This document shows, in pieces, positions 17,122 through 26,415 of a stretch of 64,000 nucleotides of DNA. The stretch comes from Dongia_B soli (lineage in GTDB: Bacteria > Pseudomonadota > Alphaproteobacteria > Dongiales > Dongiaceae): positions 1,178,001-1,242,000 of the forward strand of contig NZ_JAXCLW010000001.1 of NCBI RefSeq assembly GCF_034044715.1, in the 5' to 3' direction. The notes under the pieces were generated by a model. That model was given only the letters and a program-made list of their open reading frames with translations. It was not told the DNA's origin and searched no databases. The translations under genes were made by a program, and so were the position numbers. Numbering within the stretch: the first letter of the stretch is position 1; each line of letters opens with the position of its first letter.

Positions 17122-19152
17122 ATGCGAGCCTTGATCACGCGACCGCAGGAAGATGCCGCACCTTTGGCCGAGGCGCTCTCGGCCCGCGGCATCGAACCGG
17201 TGATCGAATCCCTGCTTGAAATCAAACCGATCGCGGGCGCCAAGATCGAACTCGATGGCGTTCAGGCGGTGCTCTTCACCAGCGCCAACGGCGTGCGCGC
17301 CTTTGCCAATCTCACCGATCGGCGCGACTTGCCGGCTTTTACGGTGGGCGACGGTTCCGCCGCGACAGCGAAAGAATTGGGCTTCACCCGGATCGAAAGC
17401 GCCGGTGGCGATGTGAAGGCACTGGTCAGCCTGGTCTGCGACCGCCTGAAGCCGCAAGACGGCGCGCTTTTTCATGCCGCCGGTAGCATCACGACCGGCG
17501 ATCTGGCCGGGGATCTCGAAAAAGCCGGTTTCACCGTGCGCCGGACGCCGCTTTACACTGCCGAACAGGCCGCCGCTTTGTCGCCGGAAACCCGCATGAA
17601 CCTCACCTTGGGTGGGATCGATCTCGTATTGCTGTTCTCACCGCGCACAGCGGCGATCTTTGCCGCCTTATGGCAGGAGGCGGGCAGCGCCAATCTGGAA
17701 CAGGTTTGCGCGCTGTGCCTGAGCGCGGCGGTCGCGCGGGAGGTCGGGGACCTGCCATGGCGCGATGTCTTCATTGCCGAACGGCCGGACTTGCCATCCA
17801 TGCTCGCCTTGGTGGATGCTGAGCTGCAACGGAAGGACGAGGGAATGTCGGATACTGCAACTGCGACAGCGGAGGCCAAGCGTCCGGAACCGGCGGCGGG
17901 CCCGATTCCGGCGGAGGACAGATCGCCGGATATGAATATGGCCGCTTCGCCAGCAGCCGGAAGCGGCGGTACTGCCGGACGTCTGGTGGCGACAGTGATC
18001 GTCGCGGCGCTGGTGTCGGCTGCCGTGGCTGTGACGGCGCCGCGCTGGATCGGCTTGCTGGGACTTGGCCAGGGCGGCGCGGCAAGGCATGACCAGGCGG
18101 TCGGCGATCTGCAGCAATCTGTTGCGCAGCTTCAGCAGGCACAGGCCAATGCCGCCGCAAAGAGCGATATCGCCGCCGCCATCGGTCCCGTGCAGGATCA
18201 GCTCGCCTCCTTGAAGGATGAGGTGTCCCAGCTGCAGTCGGGCGGCGGGGCGAGCGGCACGGACGTGGCCGATCTGACGCCGCTCAATGACAAGATCGCC
18301 GGCCTGGAGAAAACCCTGGGCGATCTGCAGGCGCGCCTGCCCGCCGAACCGGCTCCAAATGCCGCGAGCCAGGCTGAAGCCGCGGCACCGGCAAGTCCGC
18401 CCGCCCCTGATCTTTCGCCGGAAATCAATGCCCTGAAATCGGAAAACCAGGGGCTGCGCGATCAACTGGCGGCGCTCACCAGCCGCTTCGATGCGCTGGG
18501 CAAGGTGGATGAGCGGGTTGCGACACTGGAAAGCCAGGTTGCGGCGGCACCGGCACCGGTCACCGCACGGCAACAATTGGGCACCGCTGTGGTCCTCTCA
18601 GCCGGGCAATTGCGCAGTGCCCTCGCCGGTCCGCAGCCCTTCACCGCCGAGCTCGCCGCCCTCAAGCAATTGACCACCGCGGATTCGCAACTGTCGGCCG
18701 ATGTCGCGCCGATCGCGGTGAAACTGGAACCGGTGGCAGCCAGCGGCGCGCCGACCTTGTCGCAATTGCAGGCGACCTTGCCCTCGAGGGAGATTGCGCG
18801 GGCGGCCGAAGCAGAAATGGCTGCCGATGCCGGCGGCAATGAAAGCTGGTGGCGCCGCATGACCCATCGCTTGTCCGAAATTGTGACGGTGCGGCCGGTC
18901 GGCGAAGATGTTGCGGGGGACGGGCCGCTGGAGCGGTTGGCGCGGGCTGAGGCGGCGCTGGCGGCGGGCGATTTGAAGAAGACTGTTGATGAATTGTCAG
19001 GCCTGCAGGGCGAAGCCGCCAATCGGGCGGCTGGCTGGCTGGGCGGTGCCCGGGCGCGGCTTGATCTCGACTGGGCCGGCGCACGTCTGTCGGAGCTGGC
19101 TTCGAAGGAACTGGCGCCGGCGCAAAACCCTGCCAAACCGGCGGCGAACTGA
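17122..19152 (+). CDS. hemD: Uroporphyrinogen-III synthase fused to Mic60-like protein
   Basis: One uninterrupted frame of 676 codons. Residues 1-235 are uroporphyrinogen-III synthase (MRALITRPQEDAAPLAEAL at the start; VLFTSANGVRAF; HAAGSITTGDLA), which cyclises hydroxymethylbilane. From about residue 242 on it is a Mic60/mitofilin-like (COG4223) protein: Pro/Ala-rich linker, one membrane helix near 284-305 (LVATVIVAALVSAAVAVTAP), long coiled coil, and a C-terminal mitofilin-type domain with WWRRMTHRLSEIVTVRPV. In relatives these are usually two adjacent genes. An internal ATG at 17845 (MSDTATATAEAK) follows GGACGAGGGA, so the second half could also be made separately. Confidence 0.88.
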   Translation: MRALITRPQEDAAPLAEALSARGIEPVIESLLEIKPIAGAKIELDGVQAVLFTSANGVRAFANLTDRRDLPAFTVGDGSAATAKELGFTRIESAGGDVKALVSLVCDRLKPQDGALFHAAGSITTGDLAGDLEKAGFTVRRTPLYTAEQAAALSPETRMNLTLGGIDLVLLFSPRTAAIFAALWQEAGSANLEQVCALCLSAAVAREVGDLPWRDVFIAERPDLPSMLALVDAELQRKDEGMSDTATATAEAKRPEPAAGPIPAEDRSPDMNMAASPAAGSGGTAGRLVATVIVAALVSAAVAVTAPRWIGLLGLGQGGAARHDQAVGDLQQSVAQLQQAQANAAAKSDIAAAIGPVQDQLASLKDEVSQLQSGGGASGTDVADLTPLNDKIAGLEKTLGDLQARLPAEPAPNAASQAEAAAPASPPAPDLSPEINALKSENQGLRDQLAALTSRFDALGKVDERVATLESQVAAAPAPVTARQQLGTAVVLSAGQLRSALAGPQPFTAELAALKQLTTADSQLSADVAPIAVKLEPVAASGAPTLSQLQATLPSREIARAAEAEMAADAGGNESWWRRMTHRLSEIVTVRPVGEDVAGDGPLERLARAEAALAAGDLKKTVDELSGLQGEAANRAAGWLGGARARLDLDWAGARLSELASKELAPAQNPAKPAAN

Positions 19153-19165
19153 AAGGCGGCGGGTC

Positions 19166-20746
19166 ATGACGCTATGGCGCGCAGTCGGCTTCCTGATCAA
19201 AATCGCCATCATTGTCGCGATCGCTGTCTGGCTTGCCAACCGGCCGGGCGATCTCTCGGTCCTCTGGCTCGGCCATCGCGCCGATATGCCGATCGGCTTC
19301 GCCATCGCCATCGCCGCTTTGTTGCTGCTGGCGATCTTCGCTTTGTGGCGGCTCTGGCATTTCCTACGGCGGGCGCCCCGGGAGTTGTCGTCGGCGCGGT
19401 CGAATTCGCGCAAGGCCAAGGGCTACCGTGCTTTGACCCGCGGCTTGACGGCGGCAGCGGCCGGCGATGCGGTAGAAGCGCGGAAACAGGCGCGTTTGGC
19501 CCATGACCTGCTGCAGGAACCGTCGCTGACCCTATTGCTGGCGGCCCAGGCGGCGCAGCTCGAAGGCGACGATGCCGCGGCGGAACGCTATTTCGCGGCC
19601 TTGGCCAAGAACGAGGAATCGGCGCTGCTCGGTCTGCGCGGATTGATCACCAGCGCCTTGAAGCGGGGCGATGAGCAGACCGCCAAGCAATATGCCGAAC
19701 AAGCGATGAAGGTCGCGCCGCAGGCAAGCTGGGCGGCTGAAACGGCACATCGGCTCGAATTGAAAGTCGGCGAATATGACGCGGCCGAAGCCAGCCTGAA
19801 GATCTGGAACCGCAGCCAGGGCATCGATGCCCGGGCGGCACAGCGCCGACGCGCGGTCATCCTGACGGAAAAAGCTCGGCAAGCCTTGATACCGCATGCC
19901 GATCCGGCGGCAGCGCCCGATATCCCGGCGGCTGTCGCAGCGGCACGCGAGGCGGTCAAGCTGGCGAGCGATTTTGTGCCGGCGCGCTTCATGCTGGCGC
20001 AATTGCTGATCCGGCAGGGCAAGGCCAAGGAAGCCGCCAAGCTGATCGAGCAGGCCTGGAATACGAGCCCCCATCCGCTGCTGGCCGGTATCTTCGCCCG
20101 GGCCGAAGCCAACGAAACCCCGCTCGACCGGGCGCATCGGGTCGAACGGCTGGCACGCGTCAATCCGGGCAACCCGGAAAGCCATCGTGCGGCGGCGGCG
20201 GCCGCCTTGTCGGCGCAGCTCTGGGGCGAGGCCCGACGCCATCTCGACCGCCTCGCTGAGATCGAGCGCGCAGAAAGGGGGCCGGCGCGCGAGGTCGGCC
20301 CGCATGACATCAGCCAGAGCACGGCCCGGCTCTATGCCCGGTTGGAAGAGGGCGAACGAAGCAATATGGCCGCCGCCCGCGATTGGCTGGAGCGGGCTGC
20401 CGGTTTGCTCCCCGATCCCGTCTGGCTTTGCGACAAATGCGGCGCGCCGGGCGAAGCGGGCCCGCAATGCGGCCATTGGCAGGCGGTCTGCCCGCATTGC
20501 GACGCCATCGACAGCTTGACCTGGAAACGGCCGCAATTGGCGGAAATGGGCATCCTGGCCGCACCGGCCGGGGCGAGCCCCGCGACGGGGGCGGGCGAGA
20601 TCCTCAATGAGTCCGGTCCGCTGCGGCGCTTGCCGGGCGAGTTAACCGAAGGACAGGTGGCCGCGGGCGAGACAGCGGGGGAGACAGGGAACGGAACCCC
20701 ACCTATGGGTGGCTCTTCTGTTGACGCCGCGCGCTTGGTGAATTAG
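19166..20746 (+). CDS. hemY: HemY-like tetratricopeptide membrane protein
   Basis: A 526-residue protein of the proteobacterial HemY (HemYx) family found next to hemC/hemD. Two membrane helices lie near the N-terminus (LIKIAIIVAIAVWLA; IGFAIAIAALLLLAIFALW), then TPR-like helical repeats, for example AEQAMKVAPQASWAAETAHRL. Near residue 420 a four-Cys cluster (CDKCG...CGHW...CPHCD) resembles a zinc ribbon. This is not the Gram-positive protoporphyrinogen oxidase of the same name; its role in heme metabolism is inferred from context. The start at 19166 follows the hemD/mic60 stop by 13 bases. Confidence 0.88.
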   Translation: MTLWRAVGFLIKIAIIVAIAVWLANRPGDLSVLWLGHRADMPIGFAIAIAALLLLAIFALWRLWHFLRRAPRELSSARSNSRKAKGYRALTRGLTAAAAGDAVEARKQARLAHDLLQEPSLTLLLAAQAAQLEGDDAAAERYFAALAKNEESALLGLRGLITSALKRGDEQTAKQYAEQAMKVAPQASWAAETAHRLELKVGEYDAAEASLKIWNRSQGIDARAAQRRRAVILTEKARQALIPHADPAAAPDIPAAVAAAREAVKLASDFVPARFMLAQLLIRQGKAKEAAKLIEQAWNTSPHPLLAGIFARAEANETPLDRAHRVERLARVNPGNPESHRAAAAAALSAQLWGEARRHLDRLAEIERAERGPAREVGPHDISQSTARLYARLEEGERSNMAAARDWLERAAGLLPDPVWLCDKCGAPGEAGPQCGHWQAVCPHCDAIDSLTWKRPQLAEMGILAAPAGASPATGAGEILNESGPLRRLPGELTEGQVAAGETAGETGNGTPPMGGSSVDAARLVN

Positions 20747-20769
20747 GTTCCCGCCCGCCGCTTCGGGCT

Positions 20770-20786
20770 GGCGCAACGGTTGCGCC
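20770..20786 (+). terminator. Possible hairpin terminator of the hem operon
   Basis: GGCGCAAC-G-GTTGCGCC, a perfect 8-bp palindrome 24 bases after the hemY stop and 36 bases before the tRNA. It lacks a T-run. Confidence 0.4.
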
Positions 20787-20821
20787 GGGCCTGGAGCCCT
20801 TCCTGTCTTCGGGCAGTGCGT

Positions 20822-22472
<1,651 letters not shown>

Positions 22473-22601
22473 TGTCGTTATGCGGTTCAATCGGCGGAAT
22501 GGCATTCTGCGATGCCAAAGCAGCTCGGGCAAGCAATCGAGCGATGCGGAACATCGCGGGGTGGATCGCGCCGGCCGGGGGTGCCGGCGGCGCGGGTGGT
22601 T

Positions 22602-22616
22602 GCGAACGGCGTTCGC
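22602..22616. repeat. 15-bp palindrome GCGAACGGCGTTCGC, copy 1 (exact)
   Basis: Lies 2-3 bases beyond the ssb stop. This is one of eleven prophage copies of GCGAACGNCGTTCGC. The other genic copies are at 23595-23609 (two mismatches), 28378-28392 (exact), 32479-32493, 38029-38043, 53627-53641 (exact), 58079-58093 and 61548-61562. Confidence 0.85.
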
Positions 22617-22618
22617 TT

Positions 22619-23062
22619 TTAGAACGGGATGTCATCATCCAAATCTCCAAGGCCGGTGGCGCCAGCGTTATGGCCGTAATCCTCCTGGCCGCCAGGGCCG
22701 GGATCCCGATCGCTAGGGCCGAGCAGCGTCAGCTCGCCGCGAAACTTCTGCAGCACGATCTCGGTGGTGTAGCGGTCCTGGCCATCCTGCGTGGTCCATT
22801 TGCGCGTCTGCAGCTGGCCCTCGATATAGACCGTGCGGCCTTTCTTCGCGTATTTCTCGGTCACCTCGACCAGGCGGTCGTTGAAGATGACGACGCGGTG
22901 CCACTCCGTTTTCTCCCGCCGCTCGCCTGAGCCCTTGTCGCGCCAGCTCTCTGATGTGGCGATCGACATCTGAGCGATCTTGCTGCCATCCTGAGTCGTC
23001 CGGATCTCGGGATCGCGGCCGAGATTGCCGATTAGGATGACCTTGTTCACTGAGCCTGCCAT
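22619..23062 (-). CDS. ssb: Phage single-stranded DNA-binding protein
   Basis: A 147-residue SSB with one OB fold (AGSVNKVILIGNLGRDPEIR; EWHRVVIFNDRLVEV; YAKKGRTVYIEGQLQTRKW) and the acidic tip DLDDDIPF that recruits partner proteins. It coats single-stranded DNA in phage replication and recombination. It is the last of a leftward operon that also carries the sliding clamp, and its start overlaps the end of the winged-helix gene by 16 bases. Confidence 0.95.
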   Translation of the reverse strand: MAGSVNKVILIGNLGRDPEIRTTQDGSKIAQMSIATSESWRDKGSGERREKTEWHRVVIFNDRLVEVTEKYAKKGRTVYIEGQLQTRKWTTQDGQDRYTTEIVLQKFRGELTLLGPSDRDPGPGGQEDYGHNAGATGLGDLDDDIPF

Positions 23063-23547
23063 TTATCCCTACCGAGTTCGATACTGCTGATCTCAAGCGC
23101 CCTTGGCGTAAGTCGCAGGCTGCGTCGTTTGTGCGGGTCATGGCTGATGTAGCCATGCTTCTTCCCAGCATGAATGGCGTCGAAGACAATGCTCATGCTG
23201 TAGCCGGTAATCTCGGCTATGTTTCGATAGGTCGGCGATGCGCCGTGTGTGGCGATATATGTGTCGATGGCGCGCAAAACGTCTCCATGCCTTGGCGTCA
23301 TGCGCGGATAGCGCGTCCGAAGGCGATTCTCTCTCTCCCTGAGTAGAATTTCGCATACCCAAACAAAACGAGTCTCAAGTTGGTCGATCGATCCCCGGAT
23401 GCCACTCTCGATGTCTGCCAGCCAGCCCTGCAGCGTGTCGTCGGTGAGAATTTGGAAGTTGGCAGATTGCCGATCTTTATATCTGAGATTCATCGATCTC
23501 CATCCAACCGCACCAGCGTCAGAAACCGGCATGGATTTGTCAGCCAT
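23047..23547 (-). CDS. LexA-type winged-helix DNA-binding protein
   Basis: A 166-residue protein whose C-terminal half looks like the LexA N-terminal winged helix: MTPRHGDVLRAIDTYIATHGASPTYRNIAEITGYSM, then KKHGYISHDPHKRRSLRLT. No peptidase domain follows, so it should not self-cleave. The N-terminal 75 residues are helical with no recognised fold. The ATG overlaps the upstream HD gene's stop (ATGGCTGA). It is a possible early regulator of the prophage and a candidate reader of one of the GAAC/GTTC palindromes found here, which is inference only. Confidence 0.65.
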   Translation of the reverse strand: MADKSMPVSDAGAVGWRSMNLRYKDRQSANFQILTDDTLQGWLADIESGIRGSIDQLETRFVWVCEILLRERENRLRTRYPRMTPRHGDVLRAIDTYIATHGASPTYRNIAEITGYSMSIVFDAIHAGKKHGYISHDPHKRRSLRLTPRALEISSIELGRDKWQAQ

Positions 23548-24184
23548 GGCTGACCTCCATCTCGCGGCGGATCGGCAGATCCAGGCCGCAAGCACGAACG
23601 GCATTCGCGAGCATGCGAGCATAGTTGTCGCGGGCAGCCAGCCGGCTATTGGGGATGATGCGGCCGGTGAGTGGCGCCGGCAGGGCGATCTGCCAGGCTG
23701 GATGCGGCGTCATGAGATCCCGCTTCTCGGTGGCGAGCAATGTCAGATCGGCATGCCTGATCATATCCTCGATATCGTCCGACATCGGCGGCAGGCCGAA
23801 GGCTTCGAAGATCGCGCTGTCGATAAGATTGGCCAGACTCCCGAGAATGTTCTGCCCGGCATAATGCGTGATGGCGCGCTTGAGTGGCGAGGTCCAGTCA
23901 CCGAGATAGGCCTCATGCGCGTCGTGCAGCGCTGCATAAAGCACTGCGCGGTGGTTGCTGGGGTCGGTCTGCTGAACCAGCAGGGCGACGCGCGAAGAAT
24001 GCTCGGCCACCGAATAAAAGAGGTCGCCGGCAAGGGCGCCATTCCAGCGGCAGAGATTGGCAAGGTGGGTGGCGATATCGCGCCAGTCCACCTGGGCGGC
24101 GGAAGGCGACAATAGATCGAAGCGGCCGCCGGTGGATGTCGCGATCCAGGGCGTGTAAGGGGCGGATGCGAAACGCAAGGACAT
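23540..24184 (-). CDS. HD-domain phosphohydrolase
   Basis: A 214-residue HD-superfamily protein of the kind common in phages (5'-deoxynucleotidase YfbR-like). The metal ligands appear as His in SVAEHSSRVALL, His-Asp in AALHDAHEAYLGD, and a later Asp in IRHADLTLLATEKRDL. Such proteins hydrolyse nucleotides, but substrate specificity cannot be read from sequence. It lies in the leftward operon between dnaN and the winged-helix gene. The codons for LANAVRAC near its end contain a two-mismatch copy of the 15-bp palindrome. Confidence 0.82.
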   Translation of the reverse strand: MSLRFASAPYTPWIATSTGGRFDLLSPSAAQVDWRDIATHLANLCRWNGALAGDLFYSVAEHSSRVALLVQQTDPSNHRAVLYAALHDAHEAYLGDWTSPLKRAITHYAGQNILGSLANLIDSAIFEAFGLPPMSDDIEDMIRHADLTLLATEKRDLMTPHPAWQIALPAPLTGRIIPNSRLAARDNYARMLANAVRACGLDLPIRREMEVSHG

Positions 24185-24195
24185 CGAAGTGCCTC

Positions 24196-25323
24196 CTAAA
24201 CACGGATCGGCATCAGGACCATCCGGAGACGGGAGTCCTGGGGGAAGGTGATGAGAACCGGCGAATTTGGCTCGTCGAAGGCCAGGGCGACGGTCGAGCC
24301 GAGTCCGCCATCGATCGCTTCATGAAGATATTTGACGTTGAAACCGACATTGAGTGGCTGCGCGAAGCCCTCGATCGCCATTTCATCGCGGGCATTGACG
24401 CCGTCCTCGCTGCCGGCACTCATTTCCATGATCTCGCCGGTGAATTTCAGCTGCAGGCCGCGACCCTTCTTGCCCCCGGCAAAGGGCCCGATGCGCGCTG
24501 TCATGTCGACCAGAGCCTCGCGGTCAACGGTGGCAAGGTGCGGGTTTTTCTTTGGGATGACGCGATCGGCGTCGGGAAATTGCCCGTCGATCAGCTTGCT
24601 CAGGATCGTCAGGTCTCCGACCGTCACTTCGATCAGGCTGGAATCCAACCTGACCGACAGGCTCTCCTCATCCTTAATCAATCGCAGGAGGTGGTGGACC
24701 GTCTCGCGCGGCACGATGACCTTGCCGGCCGCCTCGAAAGCCTTGACCATGTCGTCATCGGCCCGCATCTCGGCTCGCGCCAGGCGGTGCCCGTCCGTCG
24801 ATTCGGCCCGCAAATGCGGCTCACCGTTCTCCGACGTGACGACCAGGAGATGAATGCCGTTGAGGTAATAGCGCGTTTCCTCAGTACTCATTGCATGGGC
24901 ACAGCGGCCGAACAGAAATTTGAGATCGCTTGCCCCGATCTGCCAGGCTCCGCCGCCGGATAGGTCGCGGTCGACTGGAAAATCGGCCACAGGGAACGTG
25001 GGAAAGCGGAACCGGGTCTTGCCGGCCTTGCCCGTCGCCTGGGTTTCGTCGGCGGCCAGCTCGATCTGGCTGCCAGCCGGCGCCGCCGCAGCGGCACGCG
25101 ATAAGGCCGTCGCGTCGATCAGGGCTGCACCTGGCTCGGTGACGTCCACTGTCATCGTAGTCGATGCCTGCAGCGTCAGGTCGGTGCCGGTGATGGTTAG
25201 GCGGGATCCGCGCACGGTTAGTTTGACACAGCCCAACACCGGCACGGTCTCACTGCGCTTGACGATCCTGTCGATCGCCATCATCGCGTTGCGAAGCACA
25301 TCGCGCTCGATGGTGATTTTCAT
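24196..25323 (-). CDS. dnaN: Phage-encoded DNA polymerase III beta sliding clamp
   Basis: A 375-residue DnaN-type clamp, the usual length. It begins MKITIERDVLRNAMMAIDRIV, has the domain junction MSTEETRYYLNGIHLLVV and STDGHRLARAEM, and ends DSRLRMVLMPIRV, matching the conserved MPMR-type tail. The clamp tethers polymerase to DNA. Carriage by a prophage is unusual and suggests that the phage steers the host replisome to its own origin. The start codon overlaps the upstream gene's stop (ATGA), so translation is coupled. Confidence 0.93.
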   Translation of the reverse strand: MKITIERDVLRNAMMAIDRIVKRSETVPVLGCVKLTVRGSRLTITGTDLTLQASTTMTVDVTEPGAALIDATALSRAAAAAPAGSQIELAADETQATGKAGKTRFRFPTFPVADFPVDRDLSGGGAWQIGASDLKFLFGRCAHAMSTEETRYYLNGIHLLVVTSENGEPHLRAESTDGHRLARAEMRADDDMVKAFEAAGKVIVPRETVHHLLRLIKDEESLSVRLDSSLIEVTVGDLTILSKLIDGQFPDADRVIPKKNPHLATVDREALVDMTARIGPFAGGKKGRGLQLKFTGEIMEMSAGSEDGVNARDEMAIEGFAQPLNVGFNVKYLHEAIDGGLGSTVALAFDEPNSPVLITFPQDSRLRMVLMPIRV

Positions 25324-25772
25324 GAGTAGGCATCCTCCTCGGCTTCGGCCCAATTGGCCCAATTGGTTTCGGTAAAAGTCAGGCCGGCGGCTTCCTCGCC
25401 GCAGCGCGCGGCGAAGTCCTCCAGGATCTCCTCGCAATAGCGGGATGAGAGCGGGAAGCTTTCGCCGAGCCGCTCTTCGGGGCGGCATTCGATCCAGGGC
25501 GCGAGAGCGCCGTTCCGCTCGGCGTCGATCCAGACCTCGTAACTGCTGCGGTATCGGCTGCGCAGCTCGGGCTCGCGACGGATCGCTACGGGGCAACGCG
25601 CCTGGAGCTTCGTGAGCTCGTCGGCGACGCAATCGGGGATATCGGGCCAGCCGTAAAGTGGGTCCTTTTCCTTCCGGACCTGCTGGGCGAATTGGCCGAG
25701 GGGCATATCACTGGCGGCCTGGAGATCGAAGCCGCCCCAGGAGGCGGGTATCATTGGCGTAATTTCGGCCAT
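25320..25772 (-). CDS. Conserved-looking phage protein, unknown
   Basis: A 150-residue, acidic, Trp-rich protein (SWGGFDLQAAS; DPLYGWPDIPDCVADELTKL; NWANWAEAEEDAYS). There is no recognised domain, signal or membrane segment. It overlaps dnaN by four bases downstream and the next gene by 22 bases upstream, as expected in a compact early operon. Confidence 0.65.
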   Translation of the reverse strand: MAEITPMIPASWGGFDLQAASDMPLGQFAQQVRKEKDPLYGWPDIPDCVADELTKLQARCPVAIRREPELRSRYRSSYEVWIDAERNGALAPWIECRPEERLGESFPLSSRYCEEILEDFAARCGEEAAGLTFTETNWANWAEAEEDAYS

Positions 25773-25993
25773 GGTGACTGGACCTTCAATCGGTTGCGGA
25801 GATAAGCAGCTTCGCTGCGGTTTCTGGCGGCCTGGGCCATGCAGTCATCGGCGGCGTCGCCATCGCCGGCCGCGCGCAGACCAGCTGCTCTTGCGATCAG
25901 TGATGCCGCCTCGCTGATCAGCCGCCGTGCCTGTTGCTCGTCCGGTGGCACCGGGATCTTGCGGACAAGAGGCTTCTTGCGCAGGCGGCCCAT
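25751..25993 (-). CDS. Small basic phage protein, unknown
   Basis: 80 residues with a basic N-terminus (MGRLRKKPLVRKIPVPP) and an Ala-rich helix (ISEAASLIARAAGLRAAGDGDAAD). It could bind nucleic acid, but no family is recognised. It overlaps the gene downstream by 22 bases, and two bases separate it from the gene upstream. Confidence 0.55.
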   Translation of the reverse strand: MGRLRKKPLVRKIPVPPDEQQARRLISEAASLIARAAGLRAAGDGDAADDCMAQAARNRSEAAYLRNRLKVQSPWPKLRQ

Positions 25994-25995
25994 GG

Positions 25996-26193
25996 CTAAT
26001 CCTCCCTGGTCCTGAGGTGGCGCTGGATCGGCGCGAGGATCTCGGGCAGCTCATTGCGCCCCATCTCGTCGGTGATGCTGTCATCTTCGTCGAGGCATCG
26101 GCCGCAGAGCTCGATGTCGCCGGGCACCAGCGAGGCGGGCGTGTCGTCGCGCGTGGTTTTCAGGCGGCGGCGGCAGCGCGCGCATCGCTGCAT
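25996..26193 (-). CDS. Small four-cysteine (zinc-ribbon-like) protein
   Basis: 65 residues with CARC at the N-terminus and CGRC about 25 residues later, a likely zinc-binding pair, followed by an acidic helix. Function is not known. It sits in the tightly packed early operon. Confidence 0.6.
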   Translation of the reverse strand: MQRCARCRRRLKTTRDDTPASLVPGDIELCGRCLDEDDSITDEMGRNELPEILAPIQRHLRTRED

Positions 26194-26196
26194 GAC

Positions 26197-26412
26197 TCAG
26201 TCCTTCCGCTCGGCGGCCGCCAAGGCAGCGGCGCCGGATCGGGTGAGGGCATATGGGGCGAGCAAGGAGAGATATCCGGCGGCGGCTAGTCGACGAATCA
26301 TTCGGCGCTTGGCACCGCCCATATTCTGGCCATCCATGTACCAGGCGCCGCCCTTATCTCGGGCTGCCCTGAGCGCGGCGACCTGGCGTTTCGTGAAGTG
26401 AGGAGCCGGCAT
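26197..26412 (-). CDS. Small winged-helix-like phage protein
   Basis: 71 residues: KRQVAALRAARDKGGAWYMDGQNMGG then RMIRRLAAAGYLSLLAPYALTRSGAAAL. The helix-turn-helix followed by Y-L-x-x-x-x-Y-x-L-T-x-x-G is the general pattern of small winged helices found in phage operons. DNA binding is inferred only. Confidence 0.55.
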   Translation of the reverse strand: MPAPHFTKRQVAALRAARDKGGAWYMDGQNMGGAKRRMIRRLAAAGYLSLLAPYALTRSGAAALAAAERKD

Positions 26413-26415
26413 CGC

